Under the pieces are notes generated by a model. That model made no database searches, was not told the DNA's origin, and saw nothing but the letters and a program-made list of their open reading frames with translations. Shown one piece after another: positions 45,374-57,536 of a DNA stretch of 64,000 nucleotides. This DNA is from Porodaedalea pini (Eukaryota; Basidiomycota; Agaricomycetes; Hymenochaetales; Hymenochaetaceae): positions 434,001 to 498,000 of the forward strand of contig NBAY01000020.1 of NCBI GenBank assembly GCA_002794775.1, given 5' to 3'. Position 1 is the stretch's first letter. Each line of letters opens with the position of its first letter. The translations under genes and the position numbers were made by a program.

Positions 45374-48373
45374 CCGAGGTATTTTATGACCTTGATGTCA
45401 AACTTGCATTTCTCCGGTTTCAGGTATAACCTATTTTCTCAAAGGATCTGCATCACGCATCTCATTGTCTTGATGTGTTCCTTGAGGGTGTCTGAGAGGA
45501 TAAGGATGTCGTCAAGATAGATGATGATCAAGTTGGCATAGATGAGCTTCTTGAAAATGTAGTTGACAAACACCTGGAACATTGCTGGCACGTTGCAAAG
45601 GCCAAAGAACATGACAGTTGGTTGAAATAGACTCAGGTTCATATGGAATGCTGCTTTCTACTTGTCGCCTTCACAGATTTGAATATTATAGTATCCCCAG
45701 TGAAGATCGAGCTTAGTGATGTACTTTGCTTTCTTGACCTTGTTGACCAGCTTGTTGATGAGAGGAAGGAGATACTTATTCTTGATCATGCCATCATTGA
45801 GCTTTTGGTAGTCCTGGATTGGATGTAAGGACTTGTCAACCTTCTTAATGAAGAAGAAGGGAGATGCCATTAGTGAGATTGACTTGTGTATTTAGCCAGA
45901 TTTCAAGTTCTTGTCAATAAAGTCTTTTAATGACTGTTGTTCCATTGGCATCAGTGGATAGATCTTACAGTCACTAGGCTTGAAATCAGGCTTTAAGTCA
46001 ATGACGTGGTCCTATGGTTGATGTTCTGATAGCTTCTTGAATCCCTTCTCTGAGAAGACATTGGCATAGTTATTGAGATATGCAGGCCAGGACACCTTGT
46101 CCATTCGCACCTCTTGCACTTTTCTCATCTCTTCTACCACTTCCTCCTTCATTACACATGCCTTGGGGCAGCGGGTGAATTCAATCAAGCCTATCACCCA
46201 ATTAACCTCTAGATTGTGGCATTGTAGCTAATCATAGCTTAGAAAAATGTTTGATGATGCCAGTGACATTATGGCAAGGACAATCTTTTCCTTGTGATGG
46301 CTAATTGTTAGTTCAGTGTCAACATATTCCTTGATTAAGTTCACCTTGTTGTGCATGCCATCAGTATTGAGCACCATAAGGGGACAAATGTATTGTTTCA
46401 TCTCCAGCCCATACCATTTAACAAAGCCTGTGTCAATACACAATCTCATACATCCCAAATCCACTAGGGCATGTGTGTCTACCTCTTTTGTTCCACCTGC
46501 CACATCACAACTGACTGTCAGGAGGAGGTCTAGCTAGCATCTGCCAGTTCTTCTTATGAACAATTTCTCATTCTTGTTGTTCTCTATCACACCAGTAAGA
46601 GTTTTGTAGTCAGAAAAACCATCGATGCTATTTGCATCTACATATTGTACAAGCAGTTGGTTATATTTTAATGAGTCTAAAAGTAAAACCCCTTGATCTT
46701 CTCGGCCAGTTGTCCTGGTGGTTATGCCTGACCACTCACAAAACTCTACAAGTTGATGACCTCATCATCATTGCCTTCCTCCTCTATATAGTCTTCCACC
46801 ATTAACTTCTGAGTGTCTATGACTTCCTCAAATGCTGAATCCTTCATCGCTCCAAGCTTATCTATGAGGATATGTTATTCTGACAGCTCCATGATTTGCA
46901 GCATATGCTGTACAATCACCTTACCCTGGGAACACTGTGCCCTGAAATGTTCTGGCTGGTTGCAGAGCCAGCATGCTCCTTGTCATCATGCCTTGTTCAT
47001 AGAGATGTCCATCAGCTGTCCAGCTCCTCTGAAGGTGATACCTGTCACATCATGTTTATCGACATGCAGGGCGGCAAATTGGCAGTGAGCCAAGAGCGAC
47101 TGCACTACTTGCTGGCATGGAGGAGGAGGTGGAGGATGGGTCTAGCATCCCCACTGAATATTGCACACCTGTTGCTTGACACAATCAATTTTGATCACCT
47201 TCTTCTTCCATGCTTTGTAGGTTGTAGAGACTGGCATCAATTATAAGACTCCTCAGACCACTTCAATGTTTAGGGCTCTCTGTAATTGATCACAGACATC
47301 AAAGTCATGCACAGTGTCTGTCATCCCTACCTTTGTGCATACAACATCAAACTTTTGAAAGAACTTGTCAGCTGTGAGGTCCTTCTGGACCATCATGTGC
47401 ATCTTTGCCAGTGCCTTCACCTTGCAGTTTGGGTCATCAAATGATGCATCCAGATGCTTTTAGAACCTCACCTAAGTCTTCATTAGACTTACTGCACTAT
47501 TCTTTGTGAACTCTTTGATGTAGTTCTGTGCCCATGTCAATGCATTGCCACCCTTCAAGTACAAAAGGGTGAGGTAGATCTTGCTCACCAATGTTGGGAA
47601 TCTACTCAGGTTTGCCAAGATGAAGAGAACAACCTCACATTTGAAGTTGAGGTAATTGTCACCACTGGTGAATTCATGTAGCCAAGCGACATTGATATTG
47701 GGAGCTGAGGTGGCTGAGGCTTGAGAGATGGGAGTGTTCACTACTTGGTGGGTAAAGGCCATGGTAATCAATGCTGCAAGCTCCTGCTGTTGTTGTTGCA
47801 TGAAACCTGTCACCATTGGAGTAGGTGCAGGGGTCAGTGTCGGGAGTGACAAGTCTCTCCTCTGTGAGCAATAGCTTCCTAGGTCACTGAGAAGGATGAT
47901 CAATGATGTTAATACCATGAGTAATGGTGATGTGGCTGGTGTCTACCTGAATCTACCTGCATCCTCAGTGGTTGTATATCAAGCCTTTCTGATGTTGCTT
48001 CATCAGACATTGTAGGTGGTGCCTTCTCTACTTGTCGCTATGTATGAATGACATTTCTTGTTATATCGCAATGAGAAAGGGAGAGCCTGTTGCTGTTCCT
48101 CTGTGAGATTTATCTTGGCTAAGACAGTGAGGGAACTGGAATAGGCTGGTTGTTCGATCTGGGATTACACCAACATTGAACAGGTTCATCGACGAAGTTG
48201 ATGACAAGATGGAAGGATGCAAACAAAATGACAAATAATAATGTCAACAATGTTTGAACTTGCCTAGTTATCTACATCTACATCAAATGTGTTCTCCACC
48301 AGAGGCTTAGGCAGAGAGCCAGAGTTGGGAAATTTTGGTTTAGGGTATTATATAATACACAAATATCCAAAAA

Positions 48374-48941
48374 TGTTCAGGCAGGGTTAAGGGTTGTTGT
48401 GTAGGAGCTTTATATGTTGAGTCTATTAAGGAGAATGCTCCTCTAGACCAAGTGAAGGTGAGTCAACAGTGACAATGTATGCTGAGGATGAGCCTTGATG
48501 GGGTTCTGCTTTTATGTTAGGCAGGAGTTTGGAAGACAGCTCAAACTGGGCAGGCCTTAGCTAACTGTCATCTAGGATGTGCTATAGCTCAAGTGAGGAC
48601 TCAAGACATATCTACTCAGGCTAGGTCATTGTGGAAGTAAGAGGATTAATATAGTATAAACTAATACAGAAGGGGCGAGTCTCACCTAGATCATCATGGA
48701 GATAAGAGAAAAAGCAGAACAAAGAGTTTATGTGATTCCTAATCCCTCTTATAGTGACAACTGTAAGACTATATTATCTGACATTACATAAACAAGTAGA
48801 ATGGAACAAATAAAGGTCAGGTGTCAGAGAGTGTGGGAAATGTTTGAAAAGATGATTAAATATAATGGAAAAGAAATAATTAAAAGAAAAGAAAAGATAA
48901 AAGAAAATAATAAAGGAAAAGGAAAAGTTCAAGTCCTGACA
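48374..48941 (-). repeat. 5' LTR of the Gypsy element (568 bp)
   Basis: On the minus strand it runs TGTCAGGACTTGAAC...CCCTGCCTGAACA, with TG/CA ends and a T-rich U3. It is followed on the minus strand by the Gypsy leader. Related sequence in plus orientation starts at 52079. Confidence 0.65.
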
Positions 48942-49484
48942 TCTTTCTTGCTTCAAATTTCTAAGGATTTGCCTTTTTCTTTTAATGAGACAGCTTCATC
49001 TGCCACCATCTTTGCTATGGTCTGGATAAAAATCTCTGCAGAGGCTGTAAACCAAAGATAAATTGAAAGGGGTGAGAAAAGAAAGCGACTTGCTCTGACT
49101 TACTGTCTAATGTTAACAATTCAAGGAGATCATGCAACACTGAGCCACTGGTGCCACTACTCAGCTGGTCCTCATTCTTTTTAAGGCTCTTCATATTGTG
49201 ATCAAGATCTAGTGTGGTGCAATAAGGGGATATGTCTGAGATAATGCAATTGTGTGGCATAAGTGATGAGAGAGGACAAGGTGGGTGTAAGCTTATATCT
49301 CAGCTATTGTCATATGAACTGATCTCTATCTGGCAAGCCCCCAACACCTTACTGTACAGCTGAGATGAAGAAGTGTGCTAAGACTTACTTTTTATAGTTT
49401 CTGACCTTATATACCCAGAGCACTAGCTAAATGCTATAATCTAAGCATTACATATTTACTTTTCCACATGAATTTTTTTCTCTT
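48942..49484. other. AT-rich spacer
   Basis: No gene recognised. Contains weak frames only and the probable promoter of the interrupted gene that starts at 49485. Confidence 0.3.
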
Positions 49485-52075
49485 ATGCCTCCTCAATATA
49501 CTAAAATCTCCTCCAAAAAGGCCAAAGCAGCTGAGGAAGCTAAGGCTATCAAAAATGCACCTAAGCATTGTAGAGCCGTGACGATCATCCCATCACCACT
49601 GATCGATTCAGAAGCATTTGAGAACCAATTCTGACGCGTACCGATCAGTACCAGATGGAACCCAATCAGTCCGGTTTTGAATCAGAACCTCGCGATCACA
49701 TCAGCAACACATTACGAGATCTCTGAAAGCAGACTGGAACATACTGGAGATCTTAACTGGATGATCAGGGACGCGGTCACATGGAGCATACAGCCAAGAC
49801 GCGTACCAGACTACTGTCCGATGATGGGAGCCACATACCGATTGGACGATCTGAGTTCTGGTGGAGCTCTGGTATGGTCGGACGCAATGTGGACATTTTT
49901 CCTCTTTATGATTTATGTTTTCCCTATGTTCTTCTGATTTCTATGTTTTCTAAGCGTGCTTCTATGACCTATGACTGTTCCTTTCAACTCCTCTATGTTT
50001 CAACTGATATGCACATTATGCTCGTATGGAAATTATTAACTGTAGATAGATCTTTGGACTTTAGTACAAATAGGCATCCCATGTTGTAGGTAGAAGGCAA
50101 GTTAGTTCTACTGCAGAGTGTCCCTCAGACAGGGTACTTGAGTGCGATTTGCCTTAGTTCTCATAAACTTTGTAGTCGTCCCGTCTTAGTCTTTGTCTCT
50201 TGTGTCTCGAAACCGTCTCTTGTCTCTTGCTCTTTACTTCAAACCTCAACGTCACAGTATTCACATCGTACCAGTGTCAGATATCTGCGCGTTCTGCCTC
50301 CATACCGGTCCAGCATATACTTGACCGGAGTTTCTGACCTAAGTTTTGATATCGACACGTACTGGCGCATACCGAGCCATACCGATGCATACTGGTATGT
50401 CGATTAATCATACCACAGTCAACCCCTAACCTCCCAGAACACGCGATCATGTCCCCAAAAGGACTGCTGATCCCAGACACCCCTAAGTCAGGATCTACAG
50501 CATCTCTATAGCTGACTAAGAAAGATTGCAAAAGCAGCTGCAAGCCCCAAAGCAAAACTAGTCATTCGCAAGTCCCTATGAACCTCTGTGCCTCAAATGC
50601 CTTTCAATTCAAATGCTAAACTGACTAGGATACTACTGAAAAAGTATGCCAGAAAGGTAACTTGTTATTTTGAGAATCTATGCATACTTATACTGACATT
50701 CTGCTTTTACTCTTTTCCTTTGAAACTGTCATGAACAGGATTACAACAGCAATGATGACAATGATGATGATGATGATGATGTCGACATCAATCCAGCTAC
50801 TGTAGCAGAAATCTCAGTCCTTGATGTGGCACGAGCCAGGGGTTATAATGGCTCTGTTGATAAAACTCTATAGTTAGATAGTACTTATCAAAAAGTTCCT
50901 GACTTCTCAACTAATGGCAGCTTTTTTTTGCCAGGTAAGAGATATTTTTACATCATAAACATTATCTTATATGTATATCAGATGGCCTGCGACTGGAGTA
51001 TTCCTTTTCTTAGAACAGCTAAGCACAAAAGATGGTTACATCAATACTAGCTGCAAACAGGCAGACAGAGATGTGATTGAAGTAAAGGTCTTAATTTTGG
51101 ATAGCATTGGCAGACAGGAGCTGATCTTGTACTCTGACATGCTATTAAATGATTTGTTGGTCAAGGTTGCAAAGGTAACAGGGGGCTCCTGCATCATCAC
51201 ACATCTTAGAGTTGAGGGCCTATGATGTATCAAAGAAGGCCCAAACAAATACCTTCTGGAGTATCTAGATAATCAGAGTGCATTGGATAAGGTCTTCACA
51301 GAGATCTATAAACAACACAAGAAGCAAGCAGCCAAAAAGATAAAAACCAAAAGTGATCCAAAGATCATTATTAGAGATCTTCTAGAGGTTTGTTCAATTG
51401 TGTTTCATCACCTGCTATCTCAACTCAAATATTCTGGCTGGATAGGATTTTGATATGCAGGGCAAAAAGAGACAAAAAAACTCTGGCAAAAGTTAAGCCA
51501 ACAGTAGCACCACTCAATAACACAAAGAGCACATATGATAATGAGATTGAGGAAATCACATACAAGATTATAGTGAACTTCACATGTGATGAGCACAGTA
51601 GTAAACTGTGCACAACACTGAAAGGTATGCAGGAGCATGTCACATACACTATGGAGGATGTTGCTGAGCACACAAAACTTCTTGTAAGTCTTAAATTGTT
51701 ATTTTGTGCACAAGTCTATATATCTCACTCAAAATGTCTATTATTATTTCTAAGCACTGAAATATGCCAGGAGTAATCTACACCAATTCAGCTGAGGCTC
51801 TTAAACTTCTAGATAGAAAGCCACACAAGTCATACTCAATTACAAGAGCAGCTGAGAGGAACACAGAAGTTTATACCTATACAGCTCTATCTGATTCTGT
51901 ATCATGTGAACCTCTTGTGATCAATTACCCCTCAACCATATAGCTGCAAGCCACGATGCAGCACTCTCTCATGATGCAGCACCCTCTTATGATGCAGAAT
52001 CCTCTTATGATGCAGACTATATTTGGCAACAACGTGATCAGTCAAAGGTGGCCTCGAGAGTTCCCATCTGTTAGC
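49485..52075 (+). pseudogene. Decayed gene with Lys-rich N-terminus and acidic run, split by a solo LTR
   Basis: The frame begins MPPQYTKISSKKAKAAEEAK (ATG 49485) and is cut after about 28 codons by the LTR at 49569-50499. Past the LTR, pieces continue with stops: KIAKAAASPKAKLVIRKSL, AKLTRILLKKYARKV, then after an intron-like gap DDNDDDDDDVDINPATVAEI and VLDVARARGYNGSVDKT. Further pieces are KVLILDSIGRQELILYSDML (about 51085-51145), YLDNQSALDKVFTEIYKQHK (about 51265-51325) and CDEHSSKLCTTLKGMQEHVT (about 51590-51645). The basic-then-acidic plan and the later CxEHxxxxC-like segment recall uncharacterised, transposon-associated agaricomycete proteins, but I cannot name the family. Its 3' end meets LTR-like DNA at 52079. 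Confidence 0.45.
49569..50499 (+). mobile_element. Solo LTR (931 bp), second copy, opposite orientation
   Basis: TGTAGAGCCGTG...GGATCTACA, with a perfect 4-bp target duplication GCAT at 49565-49568 and 50500-50503. It is homologous over its full length to the 44440-45373 copy (reverse orientation), diverged by scattered substitutions. Near its 3' end is an ATG-started frame, MSPKGLLIPDTPKSGST, whose ATG is ACG in the other copy. Confidence 0.82.
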
Positions 52076-52078
52076 AAG

Positions 52079-52500
52079 TGTTAGGACTTAAACTTTTCCC
52101 TCTCTTTTATTTTCCCCTTTTACTATTTTCTTTTCTTTTAATTGTTCCTTTTCATTATATTTAACCGTCTTTTCAATCGCTCCCACACTCCCTTGCACAT
52201 GACCTTCATTTGTTTCATTCCACTCCTTTAGATAATCTTAGGTAATAGGGTCACATGGTTGTCTGCTTAAGAGGCAGAGGAATTCGCACAAACACCTTGT
52301 TCTGCTTTTCCTCTTGCCTCTGCAATGACCTAGGTGAGACTTGTCCCCCTTGTATTAGTTTAGACTTGTATTAATCCTCTTGCCTCTGCGATGACCTAGC
52401 CTGAGTACAGCATGTTCCGAGTCCCCACTTGAGTATAGCACATCCCAGACAGCAGTCAGCCAAGGCCTGCCCAGTCCGAGTTGTCTCCCGGACTCTCACC
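52079..52500 (+). repeat. LTR-like sequence related to the Gypsy 5' LTR, opposite orientation
   Basis: Starts TGTTAGGACTTAAACTTTTC and follows the reverse complement of 48941-48540 block by block (CTAGGTGAGACT, ATGACCTAGCCTGAGTA, AAGGCCTGCCCAGT, CCTAACA). A TATAAAGATAAGG follows near 52530. The 3' boundary is unclear because the last part of the two sequences differs. No internal domain of a second element is seen downstream. Confidence 0.55.
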
Positions 52501-53084
52501 TAACAGCAAGTGGCTGAACTCTCTGTATAAAGATAAGGAATGGGGCCAAGCTTCCTGCCCTAACTATTAGATTTTTAGGCAGTCATTTGAAGAGTGAGGT
52601 CTAGTTTGCCTGGATGATATCTAAGGGCTGTTCAAGGATAACATATGGAAAATAGCAGAGGAGGATAAATTAGTTGTCAACCTCAACCTTGTCAATTGTC
52701 TTCATCACTATATGGACCAAGATTACAACCTCATCATCAATTCTTACAGCTAAATAATCACTCTTAATTATTACTATCAAAGCATGTCAATAGAGGACTA
52801 CACTCCTCAAAAATGACATAGATTTGTTGATAATTAAAAGCTATTTCTGTCCATGTGACTTTCACCTGAGCACGTTGTTAGAGGATTTCACTTGAGAATC
52901 GAGAGTAGCTATGTACCAGGGCCAGTGGACATACCTGCAGTGTTGGTAAAAGGCTTGACAGTTATTTGCACTAATCAACATATTCTCTCTGTAAAGCTAT
53001 ATATACACCACAACATCTCCTTCTTCTGGTAGGATAAGTCATCAAAGTTGAATTTTGAGCAGCAAGAAGGCCAATTTGCTTGAA
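52501..53084. other. Spacer between the LTR-like block and the transposase remnant
   Basis: AT-rich. No gene recognised. Confidence 0.3.
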
Positions 53085-54080
53085 TTAAAATCTGGAGAGT
53101 ACGTAGGAAGGAATTCAAGCTTCATGCCACTAGACATGTGATTACAGAATGCATCAGTGCTAGAGTGATGCACAGGAGAAAAAAGTACTGTACCTGGATT
53201 TGATCAACTCATGAATTTCATTCAACTTGTAGATAGCACAGTTATCTATGACAATGACTGAGTTTAGTGCTAGAAAAGGTTCATATGATTGAGGAGATGT
53301 GTGATGAAAGTGGTAAAGGATTCTATATTGAATGAGCCTTCCAAGATAACATAGTTGAGCATTCTATCAAGAGAGATTGCTGGAAGGATTGAATACCTGG
53401 AGGATGTTTGACATATGACACCCTAAGGTATGATGGGACTATGTGTACTTCTTTCCTCTGGTAAAAAACTGTTTGTGGCTGGCTTGATGCCCACGTAAAG
53501 CCTATGCCTTTTTTCTCAAGAAAGTGCAACAGTCGCAAGTGCTTTTGTCAATGAACACAAGCTGTTCAGCTTCATATTTCTTACTAATTTTGAGACAATA
53601 TTGTATTCATACAGTCTTGCTACATTTGTGTGCCTTCTTTGAAATCTTCAACTAGGTTGGATTTAGGCTTGACTAGTTGAAAACAAAAGACTATACCCTT
53701 TTCATAGTGAATCCAGCCTGTTCTAGTGTCCTCCATATTGTAGAGTTCAAAACATATTTACCAGAAGATACACTGAGCTTCTGCCTCAGCTTGTCAAGAA
53801 ATAGGTTCCTGCATTAATCAACTGAACTGAGGAGATACTGGTGGCAAATGGAATCCTGATGAGCAATGTTCATCAGCGCTGGCACATTACACCTCACCTG
53901 TACATCCAGATAGTCCAACAGCCTTGGCCAGCCAATTCTCTTTCTATCTCTCTTGACGCTCCCAGTAGCCTCTCAGTCTTTTATGATCTGATAGATTGTT
54001 TGATGATTGATGTCCATCAACACAGAAAGATAGTCCATGATGAACTCATCAGATTGGTGCAGCTTGAAGTGAATGGATCA
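53085..54080 (-). pseudogene. IS630/Tc1-like DDE transposase remnant
   Basis: Cut-and-paste transposase of the type common in agaricomycetes. On the minus strand, a helix-turn-helix part (DYLSVLMDINHQTIYQIIKD, RKRIGWPRLLD, STIWRTLEQAGFTMKR) leads into the catalytic core. First Asp in EQLVFIDKSTC (about 53550), second in NSVIVIDNCAIYKLNEIHE (about 53260), and third in EFLPTYSPDFN (about 53090) after an apparent 64-nt intron. All three acidic residues survive. The middle contains RGKKYT-like and ECSTMLSWKAHSI segments. Several stops and frameshifts break it. No terminal repeats were found around it, and its family does not obviously match the CAGT-ended MITEs. Confidence 0.75.
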
Positions 54081-55572
54081 CACATCATTAAAGAGGGCCT
54101 TGTCATGCATCATTGTGGTGAGAGAGGAGGGTGTTTTTATAGTGAAAGTGTTCACATGTCAATCCCTAATCTGCATATACCGCTGACTATTTTAGCATGC
54201 CAACCTCTCTTTAGCAAAGCAATCTGCTCTTCTGTCTAGACTGTGGGCAACAATGGTTATGTCTTGCTCTTGATCAAGAAGAGGCTGCCAGCTGTTGCTG
54301 TTCTGGATCTAAAAGGATGTCTTCAAGTCTGTTTGCATGAACATACACTTGTATATCTACTAGTGGTCCTGCATGGTAGATATGCTCACCTAGTATGCTG
54401 GCGAGATATCTGCAGCCATCTCTTCTTGAGATGGAGTAGTACTTATAAAGCAACACATTGTTCCCAACTTCTATACTTCAGATGTGCATATGGTGCATGG
54501 TGCTACAGCACACAGGTTAAAAATAAATCACCACTACAGTGTTGAATCAAAGTGGAGGGGCTCCCAAATAACCCAGGCTGTAGTAGATAGGACTATCTAT
54601 GTAATTCAAAAAGTTTTGTATTTTTACCTGTCAAATTGGCAGAGCTGTATGAAATGGACTGTCCAAACCCAGATGAGAGCAGGTGTCTGAAGAACAGAAA
54701 CATTCCCATTACACCACAAATAGTGCACAGAATGACACCAAACTTGAGTACAGGATTGCCATACATGTGAACCTAATTTACAAGTGGAGAAAAAAAATTA
54801 CAGGATGGGAGGAAAAGGGTATGATTTTTGCATATAGTGAGGGTGAGGTGTTGAAACAGGGCTGGTTGACATTGTTTGACTTATTTTGACAAAAAAATGT
54901 ATGTAATCTTGGATATTTTTACAGATTCAGATTTGGATGAGCAAGTATATTTTTTGAGTGCTTAATGAACATGTATCATGAGGAATTGACACAGTAAATC
55001 ATCATTTACTCGAATTTTGGCAGTTATACCGCAAGACATATCAAAACCTCATGAATTCAATGTATGACAATACTTCTGAAAAGGGCAGTAAATATGCTGA
55101 CTTCCCCTTTCAGCTGAATGAAATCCCTAATTCAGACGCCATTAAATGTTATGAATCGGCCACGGGAGATAAAAACATACTACTTCTCTCAGCTCAGCAC
55201 GCCATGCGCTCGATAACATGTATTATCCCAGATGAAGCCAGCTACTAGTGAGCACAGTGAGTCAGCAAACAGTGTTCATCTCCCTTAGGCTTATGCTAGT
55301 GACTGATACACTTGCTTTCAGCTTGCAAGCCTGAGTTCAATTATCAAGAAGGATCTTGTTGACTTGTATAAATGCGAAGCATTCAAAAGTGTATCATTTG
55401 ACCACTCTAAACTTCAGCTAGAGAGAAATGTGAGCATGCCATGTATCATTTCTCATTAGTAGCGCTTCATGTCTGTCTTTTGCTCAGATACCTAACTCCG
55501 GCACTTCAGGTTACCCCTCTGAGCAGACCAAGTAGGACTATTCATACATACAACTAATTGACCATTTAGGTA
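54081..55572. other. AT-rich region with scattered coding-like fragments
   Basis: A 65-codon frame at 55051-55248 (AISY-like PFQLNEIPNSDAIKCYESAT, GDKNILLLSAQHAMRSI) is coding-like and could be another part of the gene type seen at 49.5-52 kb. Other frames (54243-54545, 54484-54889) are not convincing. Confidence 0.25.
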
Positions 55573-55800
55573 TTGACCCTGGGCATGCCCAATCTGCTGG
55601 GCACTCCCAGTGAGTGCGGGTTAGGTGTGCCCAATTTTTTTTACTGTAGGAAAGTTGGGTGCACCCAGATCATTTGGGCACTCCCAACTGGGCCTGCCCA
55701 GTTTTTGGGCACCCCCAGTGGGAGTGCCCTGGGAGTGCCCAGATATGTCACTGTCACTGACTGTCTGGGGGACTTTTGGGCACACCCAATTTGTTTTTGC
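55573..55800. repeat. Cluster of GGGCACTCCCA / TGGGTGTGCCC words in both orientations
   Basis: Many copies of GGGCACTCCCA, GTGCCCA and their complements occur within 230 bp, so the segment can fold on itself. The same words build the 32-bp minisatellite at 57537-57960, on the other side of the fold-back element. Confidence 0.5.
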
Positions 55801-56158
55801 CATAAAATCTAGGGGCTTTATAAATGCTGTATTTTATTGTTTTTAATCCTACAATTTAGTGATCTTGCTATTGTTTAGTTTATGATTCATTAGCTACATG
55901 ACTGACCTTTGGTATGAATTGAATTTTGGTCAAGAGTAGTCTGGGTCAGACAGGAAAGAATTCTGAGCATGCTAGACACACAGGACAAAAAGATATTTGT
56001 TGCTATTAGAGGAACTAAGATAATAAAGATAATAGAGATAGTATTGAGCAGTTCTATATACTGTAAGACAAATGGAGAAATAGGGAAATTGTACAGCAGT
56101 GTGAGAGAAATGGAAATAAATATGAGTCAGATAAAAGTGTAATGACTACCTAAGAAAT

Positions 56159-57019
56159 CATTACAGCCGTTTTCATAAGTCCTGTGACACGTGCATGTCA
56201 CGTGAAATGAGCCACGGCTGAACCAACATGTCGAAAATTTAGAATAAATGTGTATTTTCTCTGTAAATTCTGCACAGTACCTGCTCGTTAAGTACTCAAA
56301 AAAAAGGCATTGTTCTCAGGAGCAGAAATGTGTAAAATAGAGAGCAATATGTTGACTGTGTAGGTGGGTGGAGATCAAACAAGTGCAGCCAGTCTGTTTT
56401 CTCATACATTTCCACTGAGATTCAAAAATTATGGCTCCCCTATATCTACCTATGAAATTCTTTCCTGTGTCTGTAAATAAAGTATATGACTATACCAACA
56501 GCTCCTGAAAGTTTGAAGCCATTCCATTCAGTATTTGTGGTGCAGCAGCAAGGTTTGTGTTCCACTTTGAGCTCTTTCCACCCTCCTTTTCTCATAACAG
56601 CACAGACAAGAGTGGAACACAAATCCTGCTGCTGCACCATGAATACTGAATGGATTGGCTTCAAACTTTCAGGAGATGTTGGTATAGTCATATACTTAGT
56701 TTACAGACACAGGAAAGAATTTTATAGGTAGATGTAGGGGAGCCATAATTTTTGAATCTCAGTGGAAATGTATGAGAAAACAGACTGGCTGCACTTGTTT
56801 GATCTCCACCCACCTACACAGTCAACATATTGCTCTCTATTTTACATATTTCTGCTCCTGAGAACAATGCCTTTTTTTTTGAGTACTTAATGGGCAGGTA
56901 CTGCACAGAATTTATAGAGAAAATAGACATTTATTCTAATTTTTTGACATGTTGGCTCAGCCGCAGCTCATATCACGTGACATGCACGTGTCACAGGACT
57001 TATGAAAATGGCTGTAATG
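56159..57019. repeat. Fold-back element: about 408-bp inverted arms with 45-bp loop
   Basis: 56159-56565 is mirrored by 56611-57019. Both arms carry the ATTACAGCC end, the TGTGACACGTGCATGTCACGTG block, GTACTTAA, ACAGACTGGCTGCACTTGTT, and GCAGCAGCA next to the loop. Differences are few single-base changes and short indels. It has no coding capacity: the 81-codon frames on each strand are the same arm read twice. It is probably a fold-back transposon or an inverted-duplicated MITE and could form a long hairpin RNA. Confidence 0.85.
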
Positions 57020-57536
57020 GTATTCTAACATTAAACATTGGGAATCAAGCTCTAGCATTCTAACTATATCAGAGAGATTATATATCATAGGCTCTATGAG
57101 AACTTCTAACTAGAGTGATATAGCTGCACTGGACACTTAAGTAGAGCTATTTAAAATTAAACAAGTGCAAGGGTCTGATACATTAGGATCAGTTTGAATG
57201 CCTAAGTAGAGTAAAGAGTATAAACTAAGAGAGAAACTGAGATAGAAACATAGAAAGAGTGTAAGCCCACTGGAGCATTCTTATCATTTCTGACATGTTG
57301 CTGACCTTCTGAACATCATAACTTGACTTTGAGGTACTAAGCATCTAACGCTCTGAGATACACAAAGTATCAATGCAGTGTAAAATCCCAGGATGCAGGG
57401 GAAGAGATTCAAAGTTAAAATGAAAGAGAGACTTAAAAGCAATCAGGCTTAAGCTGTGCTTAAATATTAGGTCTGGACTACTAAGCTTAAAAGATTAGAT
57501 GTGACTAGTTGACTGTATCTAAATCTTTTACAGGTG
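57020..57536. other. AT-rich spacer
   Basis: No gene or repeat recognised between the fold-back and the minisatellite. Confidence 0.35.

Larger units (their letters stand above)
43925..48941 (-). mobile_element. Decayed Ty3/Gypsy LTR retrotransposon, truncated at its 3' end
   Basis: Read on the minus strand from 48941. A 5' LTR (48374-48941) is followed by gag-like sequence at 47918-47472 (MQQQQQELAALITMAFTHQV, YLTLLYLKGGNALTWAQNYI), a protease-like segment at 46503-46228 (HALVDLGCMRLCID, where a Gypsy protease has DSGA), and reverse transcriptase pieces at 45870-45658 and 45642-45439 (FIKKVDKSLHPIQDYQKLN, ANLIIIYLDDILILS carrying the YLDD catalytic core). RT connection/RNase H follows at 44435-43925 (KYLGHIIDNSEV across a later insertion, WPVPRNLKELQKFLGMGNWL, NYEIYDKEMLMIISALKEW). 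Stops and frameshifts break it throughout. Integrase and the 3' LTR are not seen. A solo LTR of another family interrupts it at 44440-45373. Confidence 0.85.

Noticed and set aside
52079..52640. A second complete Gypsy element to the right of the LTR-like block
   Set aside because: No gag or pol sequence follows; only the LTR-like block is present.
56446..56731. Two 81-codon frames with nearly identical products on opposite strands
   Set aside because: They are the two arms of the fold-back read twice, not genes.
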